17,332 bases of DNA from Discostella pseudostelligera (lineage: Eukaryota; Bacillariophyta; Thalassiosirophyceae; Thalassiosirales; Thalassiosiraceae): the NCBI GenBank assembly GCA_036940085.1, contig JALLBK010001246.1, forward strand, positions 1 to 17,332, given 5' to 3'. The notes under the pieces are model-generated. The model ran no database searches. It was not told the DNA's origin and saw only the letters and a program-made list of their open reading frames with translations. Shown here piece after piece: positions 1 to 9,580 of this stretch; the stretch's first letter is position 1; each line of letters opens with the position of its first letter. The position numbers were made by a program, and so were the translations under genes.

Positions 1-81
1 AGTGCGGAAATGTATTGAAACGACCTGACATGTGAATGTTGTCTGATGATCGATGTCTTTTCGTCTGACATTCTGTGAAAG

Positions 82-459
82 GTATCGGAGAAGAACTCCG
101 TTGGTTTCTTGTACGATATCAGCGACATCACCAGTCCCAAGCTCGCGCAAGTCTTCCACCTTTCTCCAGCATCTGAGACTAAGAATCCCATTGTTGCATA
201 CGCTGACCGAACATTGGGTGAAATTGATTCGGAGTCCATCCTTTTCCTCGACGAAAGCAAGAGTCCTACCGGCAAGGCAGCGCTAATTTTTGCAGGGGCA
301 TTCAGTACCACAACGTCTTTCTGGGAATTCGACTGTGGAACCGACGACACAGCTACTGATGACACTTCATCTGAGACTTCTGCTCCGAGCTCTGCATCGG
401 TCGCAAGAGGAGCTTCCTATGGCGTTATCTTGCTAGCTATCGCCTTGTTTATGTTGTAA
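82..459 (+). CDS. Choice-of-anchor I family protein, 3' terminal exon only (left paralog)
   Basis: This is the last exon of a secreted beta-propeller-type protein of the choice-of-anchor I family; the rest lies left of the window. The exon opens right after an AG acceptor at 80-81, reading VSEKNSVGFLYDISDIT, and runs to TAA at 457-459. It matches the last exon of the gene at 7151-9580 at about 90% of bases by eye, up to the codon for the Cys in WEFDC. After that Cys the two genes are unrelated. Here the tail is an acidic Thr/Ser/Asp linker followed by a hydrophobic end (YGVILLAIALFML) that stops at the terminus, typical of a GPI-anchor signal or tail anchor. The product is therefore probably cell-surface attached. 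Positions 2-81 look like the preceding intron, because they align with the equivalent intron (7469-7550) of the other copy. The family's enzymatic role is not settled; some members are labelled alkaline phosphatase-like. Confidence 0.8.
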   Translation, partial: VSEKNSVGFLYDISDITSPKLAQVFHLSPASETKNPIVAYADRTLGEIDSESILFLDESKSPTGKAALIFAGAFSTTTSFWEFDCGTDDTATDDTSSETSAPSSASVARGASYGVILLAIALFML

Positions 460-678
460 CAGCACATCGTGTTCACTTTTATGAACCTTTTTTAGCGGAT
501 ATTATCTTACATATTAACTCGTCCACGGCGTTGTATAGAATTTGTGTGTAATCCGAAGTTGTCTCTGGAGTAGAGACAGACGATGAGGAATGTAATTAAG
601 CTATCCAAGTTGGACCTTGTTACCACCGAGCTGCCATTTTGGCGCACTTTACTGAGATTTGTTTATCGATGTCCTCTT
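460..678. other. Convergent 3' spacer
   Basis: Short spacer between two genes that end towards each other, so it should hold both 3' UTRs. I see no ORF. A TTTTGGCGC string at 637-645 resembles an E2F site but lies outside any promoter position. Confidence 0.5.
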
Positions 679-3600
679 CTAGATCGTTAATCGCTCGTTG
701 TTATTCGTCAATTGGATAGAGCTACGCTGGCGGTTCTTGAGCTTCCAGTTCTTCCAAGTCCTCATAATCAGTTGGACAGACCGCTCAATCTTGAGCATCA
801 GTCTTAATTCTTCCATACGCTCACGCACATCTGCACCACTGACCGGGGATGCGGTTGTAGCGATTCGCATGATACTATGGGTTCTATCCATTCTATACCC
901 CAAGAGGCCGAAAGAGACCTTCGGGAAGAAGGTTTGAACTCTATAGCCCATCTGGTGAAACATCACTGTCATTGCCACAAATCGTTGGAGCGAAGCAATG
1001 CGAGACTCATAAAGCTCCATGCTAAAATTTTGACTCTGAGACATAGCCATGCTGTCAACTCCCGGTGTTGCATGCTTTCTGATTTCCTCTCCGAAGTATT
1101 TTTCCTTACTCGCTTGAACCTGAACTAAACCTCGACTATCACGGTTCTTCGTACCAAGGTCTGCCAGTAAACTCGGCATTCGAGAAATCCTCAAGAAATC
1201 TTCAAATGACAGCTCCCCGTTGTCATTTACGTCAGCTTCTTCGAACATATGCTTCAGATGATCAACAGAAAGGTCGGCATCAATCTTTTGGTATGCTGCA
1301 ATGAATTCATCAAGCGAAACAACACCATCATTGTTAAGATCAATTTCGTTGAACACGCGCCTAATGTTCTCGACTCCTTGCACTTTCTTGACCATAGCAT
1401 TCACTACATTCGATAGCGGTTCTTCCTGATGAATATTTTCATTTCGTTTCTTCCGAGCTTCCCGCTCGAGGTTGACGTAGGCACCCATGAGAGACGCACT
1501 TGATCTCGTTATTTTTGCCTTACGTGATCTTGACAAGGATAGCTCCAAAATGCTTCCATCTAAACTGGCAGAGTTCATTAGGTAAGAGACAGTACGGGAG
1601 ATGGTCACACGTCGGCTCTGCCTATCGTGTTTCTCTTTTTTCATCTTTTCATTCCGCTGCCTAACAAGGTCCTCCTGATGATCGATAGTATCGAGAATTT
1701 TCTCAGAGAGGAAGAGTGGACGGTTAGGCTTTAAGAATATTGCGCGGTGCCTGCCAAACAAGTGACAAAGTTGAAGTGCAGAACTGTTTAGCATCTCTGA
1801 CAACAGTATGACAAAAGTGTTGACAAGCACGAAGAACTCACGAAAGCGGCAGCTTCGATTTATTATGCCCAATTGTGATACTCTCGCATGTGCCTCCCAG
1901 GCTTTGGATAGAACTCGCCTGGTTCACAGAGAGACAAGTTGATGCTAAAGAATAGACAAGTGAAATTATCAGTGATTTGATTGATAATAAGGTAGACAGT
2001 CGCCATGCAGTACTAACCTTCGAGCGATGTCAACGCAGGAAGCCGGCCATCTGGTCGTCCACACACAAGTAGACTGCCTCTCACTACTCGGTGACTGTCG
2101 TTGGAAAGATATTATTGCAGCAATAAGATACAAAATCACCGATTATACGACAATAGACCGTATCAAGGAAGACGAAACTTACGTGTGCCGATGAACAAGA
2201 TGATCAGCAGGATTACCACTCAAGACAGTAAGACCAGCAATGCTATAAGAGCAAGCAAATATCTTGCTGAGAAAAGCATCTGCCGACTGAGCAACCCAAG
2301 GGCAATCCCCGATGACTACAGTCCTACCAACCATTCGATGACGAAGATTGCGCTTCTCTATCAATCGAAGGATTGCAATGTTAATCTGAGGCAACCAGAA
2401 ATAAATCAATGCGTCCAGAAATCTGATGAAATAGAACGCCCCTTCTGATCCTGTCAAACCAAATGCCTTCGCCAGTCCACTGATGAGAGGGAAACCACTA
2501 GTTACTGTGCCCACAATGTAAATGAAGCTCATAATGTACGCCTGACACCAAAATAATGGAGAGTGAGTTGTCCGCGCAACAAAGGTGGCTGTTCCCTGAA
2601 AAGAGAAACCGTATTAGTACCTACCTTCGCAACCTCAAGGATATGGTTCGCCCAGAGATCCCCCGCTGACCTCAATTCACGCTCAGTTTTTCTGCGTACA
2701 TCATGGACTTCATCACCCTTGACATCAACACCGACAATTTCTTCCAATGTCTTTAGGCCTTCTTGATTGCACCGCTCCAGAATTTGTAAATCACGCTCCC
2801 TTACCACTGCCCCCGCCGCCCTACTAAAATGTGGGTCACTGATGATGGTGACACAAATATGTCCAAAGATATTCGTCAATAGCTGATGGGTGGCCACGAC
2901 ACTCACAGAACATGGCTCGGCCGGGCGCACTCCAACTTCCGTGGTGAAGATTCTAGAGGATAATAAGTCGTCGCTGTACATGCTCCTCAGCTGTTTGCCA
3001 ATTTGAGTGTCCCATTCGGATGTGACGGCAAAGATGGAGGAGGAGAAGCTTTGGAGTAAGTTGGAGCAGGCAAGAGGCCCGAACGTCCCGCCGCTGTGAC
3101 TAACAATGATGATGATGGGGTCATTCAAATCCATAGATTCCTGTGAGTACGGAAATCCAATACATGGCATTGCAAGCTCTTGCCCGAACAGACCAAGAAT
3201 TTTGTTGCTACTGATTGCCTTGACGAACAGCTTTGGGAAGCACTTTTCAAGATCTGCCACAAACTGTTCTGCAACCCAAAGGGACACCTCACAGCCCGTC
3301 ACTAAAATATCCACGGTGCCACCATGACTTGAGATCTTGCCGTCGACGCGGGCCTTCATCCTAGCTCGAATGCAATTAGCGAGGTTCCAAGCAGTCATGC
3401 GGTTTAGGCCAACATCCCGCCAATCATCTTGAATCTGTTTACAAACACGAGGAATATCTCGAATGTCGGCAAGTACCAAATCGTCATAATCATCAAGAAG
3501 TGGCCTGATAAACTCATTGTTTTCGAGCAAAGTTAGCCTCTTCGATAATGGCTTGGAGATGTTGTTCTGATGTAAGAGTACGACATTGACACGACCATTC

Positions 3601-6213
3601 ATGGCCTTATCGACTACCAAACTTCGGTTAGGAGGAGATATGGCAGGTGCAACATCTCCAGCATAGCCCCAATCGAGGAGACAAATTTCTCCACCAAGAT
3701 CATCCAAATCCAGTCGAACGGCATTGTCTTCTTCTCGTACACTCCATCGACCAACAGATCCTTCGGGGTTTTCATAATTGAGCCCGGCCTTTACCGCAGC
3801 TTGCTCAGACCCGTAGCATATCATGTCCTTTCGTGGGTAGAAGGCAATCGACAATGTCTGACCGCGAGCGGCGAAGCAAGTTTGACGATGTGCATCGAGT
3901 GAGGATGCAATCATCAATCCGAAGGAACCCTTGGCATTTTGCAAGAATAGACGTGTCGAGTGGAGCAGATCATTGTCGAAGAAGGCATCAATCGTCGATC
4001 GAACAAAGTGCTCCAATTCAGCATCCTCTTCATCGATGGAAATGAATTTCAATAACCTGTGAACTCCACAGCCACTCTTGCGACGGGACGAAGATTCTCC
4101 CAAGCGAGTTGTTGGCACCTCGATAGACGTTGCCAAGACTTCTAACATTCCTCGTAGAGCATTGACGACCACCGATGCTAATTGCGTTCGTTTCTCTCCA
4201 CTGGAACTAATCTCCTCGAGCGTATGCTTGGCCGCGTTACTACCAATGGATTCGAGCATTCCATCCAATTCCTTTTCAAAAGTCTTTGCAATCTCTTCAT
4301 ATTCTTCCATAGTGGGATAGGATACGGCTGGATCGGATTCCACCTTGCTATTTCGTAGGGTTAAGCACAATGCATATCGAGCACTTAGTGCAAAGGATCC
4401 TTGAGTTCTTAGTAGATCAATGACTCCGGCAATGGCAGCTTTTTGCGTGAGTGCAAAGAACGAGAGAAAGGAAAATACATTGGCTCCCTGAGTATTGCAT
4501 CTTATTTTCAACCAAAAAGAAGAACATATTACATACAAACTCACCAGAATCAACAGTGGCCGGCATGGGCACATCCAATACCTTCTCCAACCATTGCTGG
4601 ACCACCTCCACGTCGCTGAATTTTCCGTTAACATGAAAGAATTCAAAATCCCCATTATGCGTAATGTAATTCTCTACACCCACACTGCGCGATAATGATG
4701 ATGATGCTGAAGTAGTAGTACTCCCTCCACCACCACCATCCCGAGTGTTGGTGCTGTTATGGTTGTAACCATTGGCGGTGATAGCAGCAGTAGCAGCCTT
4801 CTTCCATCCACGTAAATTCCCAGTAAAACGTTCACAATTGTCTTTCATGACCTGTCGTCGTACACCCTTGGATAAATCCGTACGTTTGGCATTGACTACA
4901 CGAGAACGTATGCCGTGTAGGGAAGGTGGTGGTGAAGGTGGTGTGATGGAAGAGGAGGAGTATGCCTTGTTGTTATTATTGGTGGATGGTGGTGGTTGAT
5001 GTCGGTCTGGTTCAAAGGTGACCACTCCACCGGATTGAGCACCTAAATTATTGCAGAGAAAGAAAGATGATGATGATAGGAAGAGAGTGTGAGCAAGGGA
5101 GAGGACATCTGTAAGTCGACGAAGAAGGAAGCAATATTTCGTCAACCATTGAATTATTCGGGAGGGAGAAGAAGATACTGAAACAATCGCCGCCACCATC
5201 TATCTTCATAACCACCCGCCCTATGATATATTATTGTTCTGTCACGTTTGTTTCTTGTACTCACCTCTCATCATGGTCACAGTAATCATTTTCTCCAATA
5301 CATCCAATGCCGTCCGTCCACCATCAATGGCAAGCCAGGATGGGTTGAGCAATAATATTCCAAAATTTCCACAGAAACAACGTAGTAGGAGTAGTCGATG
5401 ATGATGATTGCCGTCGTCGTCGATGTAGTCAAGGTGATGATATTGAAGATGTGGATGCTCTGATGGAGGATGATTGTGATAATTTGCCGGAATAAATCCA
5501 AATAAATCCGTCGATATAGCCTCCATGGCAGTAATGTACGCGGCAATGGGCAATATTGGACTATGGAAGAGGACCATTAACCTTTCAATAAGAAAGGTGT
5601 GCACGCCTCCTCCTCCCCCCAGCAGCAGTCGAACTTGTTGTTTCTGATGATGATGGTGTTGTTGTTGGGAGCAATGGATGCTACTGCAATAATGATAATT
5701 CCTTGCATACCAATGCAGTAAATGACAACCTACAGCCAACACGAAACTGAATATCCATCCGGCATGTAGAATAATTGAAATTCGTTTGTGAAGGGTGTCC
5801 TCCAAATAATGAGAATCGTCGTAGTAGTAGGAGTCACTGCGACTGTCGCTGCTGCTGCTTCTCCCCCCTCCAACCATATCGTTAATTTCGACAGGAACTA
5901 GAGAGTATCGACCCAATATGGCGCGTGCGATATTGCCCAGCAAGAGGCTGCTAGAAGTAGTAGTAGTAGTAGTGCCATGATCATGGTAATGGTAGTTTGT
6001 AGGGGAGGACGATAATGATGACGACGATGATGATGTCAACAGCAGCCACGACGCGACACTCCAATGGGCCAGCTCATGCAAGACGCCAAAGATGATGTAG
6101 GCCGCGAGTAGGAGTGGCCAGGCACTGGTGTTGGTATTGGCGGCGGTGTCGTTGGTGAAGTTGCTGCTGCCTACTAGCAGGCGGGATGATCGATCATGAT
6201 GTCGCGTCATCAT
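679..6213 (-). CDS. Large membrane protein: M50-like HELAH segment, class II glutaminase, SIS domain, EF-hands
   Basis: Exons, read right to left: 6213-5265, 5042-4545, 4438-2625, 2595-2183, 1918-1842 and 1796-679. If the 45-nt segment 1797-1841 is retained, the last two are one exon. All junctions are GT-AG and the joined frame is open, giving 1622 or 1637 aa. Start: the first ATG of an ATG-ATG pair; the frame is open further upstream but without ATG. Domains: a hydrophobic segment with HELAH at 46-50 and two further hydrophobic stretches (M50-like); CGNFG at 281 and RGAQSGG at 316 (class II glutaminase nucleophile and core, the latter rebuilt across intron 1); THNGD near 446; GSFGL near 653; SIS motifs near 858 (VDILVTG) and 928 (VSHSGGTFG); hydrophobic helices near 1100-1220; EF-hand loops DLNNDGVVSLDE and DVNDNGELSFED about 1403-1465. 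The glutaminase plus SIS order is that of GFAT (glucosamine-6-phosphate synthase), but the membrane and calcium-binding parts are not. The usual HTRWAT-type motif is missing. Whether it makes an amino sugar or is a regulator is unknown. Confidence 0.85.
1797..1841 (-). other. Probable 45-nt intron, stop-free and a multiple of three
   Basis: Donor GTGAGT and acceptor TTGTCAG bound 45 nt. Splicing gives RFQMLNSSALQLC. Retention adds 15 hydrophobic residues in frame (EFFVLVNTFVILLSE and flanks). Both forms are open, so sequence alone does not decide; the donor quality favours splicing. Confidence 0.6.
1919..2182 (-). other. Intron of the glutaminase/SIS/EF-hand gene
   Basis: Donor GTAAGT at 2182-2177 (phase 2) and acceptor CCAG at 1922-1919, preceded by a CT-rich run. 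It joins the frame HLVHRHT to RVLSKAWEAHARVSQ, with one codon (AC|G) split. At 264 nt it is the longest intron of this gene. Confidence 0.7.
2596..2624 (-). other. Ultra-short (29-nt) intron
   Basis: Donor GTAGGT, an internal TACTAAT that equals the yeast branch-point consensus, then a pyrimidine tract and TTTTCAG, all within 29 nt. Removing it joins the frame ending LWANHILEVAK to the frame GTATFVARTT..., which reaches the next coding block (IYIVGTVTSG...). Without removal the upstream frame ends at a stop at 2529-2531. Confidence 0.75.
5043..5264 (-). other. Intron 1 of the glutaminase/SIS/EF-hand gene
   Basis: Donor GTGAGT follows codons for MMR plus one base. The acceptor is preceded by a pyrimidine-rich run ending in ATTTAG. 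Splicing joins G to GT and creates the RGAQSGG motif, which neither exon encodes alone; this is strong support for the junction. The reading frame through the 3' part of the intron is open but is not protein-like. Confidence 0.85.
5956..5973. repeat. (AGT)6 microsatellite in coding sequence
   Basis: Six perfect AGT triplets inside the first exon of the large fusion gene, read on the coding strand as a Thr run. Similar triplet tracts encode the Ser, His and Asp runs in neighbouring genes. Confidence 0.8.
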
Positions 6214-7150
6214 CAAAACAGATAATTCAGTATCTTGCCGTCGAAGGTTCGAAGAGAGAGAGAGCGGCAGGCAAAATCGAAGTAATAGGTATCTATGGTC
6301 TATGGGCACCGATTGAAAATAATGACAATGACGATTACGAAGCAGTGAGGCCTATGCCTATGATGTGTCGAATCAGCTTATGAATCTCTATCGATATCCA
6401 TGCCGACATGGTGGTGCCTTCATTGCAGCGGCACCGCCATGGAACGATAAAGAATGAAGATGACGATTGTGATGCATGTTGTGGCGTCGTACATGTCAAC
6501 CAAACACAAACATCCTCTTCTTTGTGTGGTTGGAGTTCTGATTGGCTCTCTTGATCGGAGTGGCTATGGTACAAATTTCTACAAGATCCTCTGTAAAAGC
6601 AGGATATATTCGGCGGGAAATTACTGACCTACACGTGGCACAGATTTGGCAGGAGAATGATGGACTCGACTAAATACATCTACACGTGGCACTGACTTGG
6701 CGGGATACTGATGGACTCGACAAAATGAGCTTACACGTGGCATTGATTTGGCGGGAGACATGATATTCCTGGCCGACATCATACATAGCTCTTCGTCGGT
6801 CTTGCATGAGATGATAGCTCAGCATAAGAATAGTATTACGGACTCTCTTAAGAGGCGATGAATAATGAACTACTATCACCTGCTGAATGATTTAGGTTTA
6901 GGCTGTACAAGATACACTTGTGACAAAACAACGCCATCGAAAGTGATCCATAATATTTTCATGCAGTGTACCGAGCAGATAACATGCTTGTCAACGAGTG
7001 GACAAGTTTGAAGATAGGCTCGACCAAATAAGCAAAGATGCTGATGCAAGTGTCGATTCGTCCGACAGAGGAGTGCCAACCGTCCAGGATTCTCTTTATT
7101 ACAATTTGTACTGGCGGTGATGCATCTATCCCCAGGTGTGCAATTACTGT
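6214..7150. promoter_or_regulatory. Upstream region of the large fusion gene
   Basis: This 937-nt stretch separates the start of the - strand fusion gene from the end of the - strand choice-of-anchor I gene. It should therefore contain the promoter and 5' UTR of the former and the 3' UTR of the latter. The only clear structure is the 51-bp repeat array described separately. Open frames here (for example 6876-7217 on the - strand) have no recognisable domain and are probably chance. Confidence 0.55.
6630..6756. repeat. 51-bp tandem repeat with G-box and E2F-like sites
   Basis: Two full units (6630-6680, 6681-6731) and a partial third from 6732 begin TACACGTGGCA and carry TTGGCGGGA 14-15 nt downstream. 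CACGTG lies at 6632, 6683 and 6734, exactly 51 apart. The E2F-like core is TTTGGCAGGA at 6645 (degenerate), TTGGCGGGA at 6697 and TTTGGCGGGA at 6747. A further CGGCGGGAAA lies just outside at 6611. The array is about 400-550 nt upstream of the fusion gene's ATG. CACGTG is the core for bHLH/bZIP factors and TTTGGCGGGA fits E2F/DP. That these proteins bind here is inference. Confidence 0.75.
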
Positions 7151-9580
7151 CTATGCACTCTTCTTCGTGGGCTTCCTTAGTTTCGTTGGCATAGGTGTTG
7201 GACTGGCGGTCGGACAATCGAACTCCCAGAAAGACGTTGTGCTACTCCATGCACCTGCAAAAATGATTGCTGCCTTGCCGGTAGGACTCTTGCCCTGTTC
7301 AAGGAAAATGATGGACTCCGAATCAATTTCACCCAATGTTCGGTCAGCATATGCAACAATGGGATTCTTAGTCTTGGATGCTGGAGATAGATGAAAGACT
7401 TGCGCGAGCTTGGGGCTGGTGATGTCGCTGATATCGTACAAGAAACCGACAGAGTTCTTCTCCGATACCTATAAAAGAATGACAGACAAAAAGGCATCGA
7501 TCATCAGACAACATTCACAGATCAAGTCAATTTTTCAATGCAATACGTACCGTGACCATGAATCTTTTACCACAAGCGTATCCAGCAACGATCGCCTCAG
7601 CTGCGTAGCCGTCTTTGAGGGAACGCTCGTCGACAGTATCTCCCATTGCACATGCACCGGCTTCACCGTCACCGCGGTCCTCGCTACGTCAGGCAATCAG
7701 AACAAGCAGCGTGAGAACAAGATGTCTAAACGTGAGGAGTGCGTATGGAACGACTAATACTCACCAGCCATCCTTCTCGGGGTCATTCATTTCAATCAGA
7801 ACCTCTTGGATGGCTGGATTGGAAAGGTACAACGTACCACCTACGTCTGAATACTCCTCGTCCTGAAACAATTCGTGAGTACGTCGAAGTAGCAAGTGAA
7901 ATAGGATCGAGCAACATGATTCTCTCACCTGAATGGCGTTGTGAGCCCAAGGAAACGCGGCGCATCCCTCTCTTTCGAACTCGTCTCCAGAGTCCCACAC
8001 CATTTCAAGGCCTTCATCCGTAAACTTGTAGATGCTGAGACCACGTCCACCAATAGCAACGAGCTTCTTAAAGTTCGGAGCTGTGGGATTACTGTAGTCG
8101 ATACTTTCGGATCCTACAGTAAGCCTCATCGATTTTGCACACCAAGCCGGACTTTCTGCGAGAGAACCGCATTTTTTGTTGAAGTATTTGCTCTGGCCAC
8201 TCATGGGAGAAGCAGCATCGAAAATAGCCGAATCAGCCGTCAATCCTGAGAACTTTAGTGAGGTCCCATCAAAGATGCTACTCGCCTTCACCCTCTCTTC
8301 GAAAGCGCCGTAGGCTACATCGTCACCCTAAAATAGCAGGATCACAAACAAAAAGCAGGCATGAGATTAGATGTGATGGCGACCAATGAGGGAAAAAACG
8401 ATTGTGCTTCAGTCTGCTCACCTCATTTGCAGTAATGATATAAATATCCTCGCCGACTGTCACAAGTTTGATCGCATCAGGAGAGCGCAGAGAGTATAGG
8501 CCTTCCACGGTGGGCATCGACGAACATCCATCGTCCTCAATGATATCAATCGGAGTCTCTTCCCAGCTCTTGAGGCCATAGCTATACCATCGACATGGAA
8601 ACATCAATGGTCGGTTTCAATTGATACGAAGTTCAAAGCCAAATAACATTGCGAATAAAGTTGGAACATACCTGTAAATATCCACGGCCACCGCATTAGC
8701 AACATTTATCTTGACCAAAGCACAGTTCTCCTGAAGACTGACGAGGACATACCGACCATCTGGAGTCCATACCAACCACTCGGGCTCGAGCACTGAAGCG
8801 GTAGTGTACGATGCCCAAGTGGTAAGTGAACTCCTTTGGCGATGAGTTCATCATCCGTCCAGGGGAAAGAGACATCAGTGACAACCGGGGGTTTATTGGC
8901 GTCAAGGAATGGTCCCTTGACAAGGCTGACGCTACCCACGTTGTTGATGAGCTTATCGACATAGTACCCTTCTCCCTCATTGGCAATGGCAAGCATCGTG
9001 CAATCCGTATTCGTGTCCATGTAGTCCGGCCCATAGCCAATGGTAAGCGTGTGGATCAATTTCGGTTTGACTACATAACCACGGTGCCTTTTGGCAACTT
9101 TGAAGATGGAAACCACGCCCGGATTTGGATCGTCTTTGCTGGATGCGAAGAGAATGCCTTTCTCAGAGCAAACATGAACATCGGTGTAGACATTTTCACT
9201 CTTGATAGCAAACGGCAATTGAGGAGGTTGCACGATGCCGTTGCCGTAGTCAATCATCGTGATCTGCGACGGTGGTACGGATGTGTGTAGCATTGAGGAG
9301 ATAATGATTTGTTTGAGTACGATTACTTATTGGATCATAAGAAACGGTAGAAGCATTAATGACTTACAATTCCTTGCTCAGACACGCCATATAAGATCTT
9401 CTGCTTCGAATCATAGGAAGTCTTCTCCAGACCTCCCATTCCAAAGGCATAACTAGAAGAGTAGGCGTAATAGCTGCGATCTTTTTGCACAATTTGAGGT
9501 TCCGCGGCATTGACAGTGAAAGCGGAGCCGACGAGGCCGGCGACGGCGGCAATAGAGTAGTATGATAGAGTAAGGCGCAT
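7151..9580 (-). CDS. Choice-of-anchor I family secreted protein (right paralog), with probable frameshift
   Basis: Exons, read right to left: 9580-9368, 9263-8672, 8581-8422, 8327-7929, 7862-7765, 7683-7551 and 7468-7151. Introns are 66-104 nt with GT-AG ends. The start is the ATG at 9580, beginning MRLTLSYYSIAAVAGLVGSA and followed by FTVNAAEPQ: a good signal peptide with cleavage near residue 25. Family landmarks include SEQGI/ITMIDYGNG, GYGPDYMDTNTDCTMLAIANEGEG, FPWTDDELIAKGVH, LEPEWLVWTPDGRYVLVSLQEN, a Cys-rich mid-section and the final FLYDISDIT...WEFDC. The expected length is about 636 aa. The exons sum to two bases more than a multiple of three, and the frame must change between KGVHLP and VLEPEWL near 8800-8830. 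A single missing base would explain it. The C-terminus (PTASPTPMPTKLRKPTKKSA) is basic and Pro/Thr-rich with no hydrophobic anchor, so this form is probably secreted or wall-bound. Molecular activity is unknown. Confidence 0.8.
7863..7928 (-). other. 66-nt stop-free intron in the choice-of-anchor I gene
   Basis: Donor GTGAGA and acceptor TGTTTCAG. The 66 nt are a multiple of three without a stop, so retention would add 22 residues (VRESCCSILF...) in frame. Strong splice sites and the un-family-like insert favour splicing. Confidence 0.7.

Noticed and set aside
637..645. TTTTGGCGC as an E2F promoter site
   Set aside because: It lies between two convergent gene ends, where no promoter is expected.
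2018..2094. Possible extra exon in the 264-nt intron of the fusion gene (open stretch THRVVRGSLLVCGRPDG with AG and GTTAGT borders)
   Set aside because: Its inclusion leaves the wrong phase for every acceptor that leads to the EF-hand exon, so it would shift the frame to a stop. At most it is a poison exon.
4417..5199. Translation start at 5199 (MVAAIVSVSS...) as the N-terminus of a separate glutaminase protein
   Set aside because: The first 50 codons lie in the intron; splicing at 5264/5042 creates RGAQSGG and links to the exon with the catalytic Cys.
6876..7217. 113-residue Cys-containing frame on the - strand overlapping the end of the choice-of-anchor I gene
   Set aside because: It overlaps the coding tail in another frame, has no recognisable domain and no splice sites linking it to the gene. 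Probably chance.
8799..8815. 17-nt GTACAC...TTCAG intron that would restore the choice-of-anchor I frame
   Set aside because: The donor is poor, there is no room for a branch site, and the sequence it removes fits the family in the downstream frame. An indel is simpler.
8826..9290. 154-residue open frame on the + strand
   Set aside because: It is the antisense shadow of exon 2 of the choice-of-anchor I gene, which has clear family motifs.
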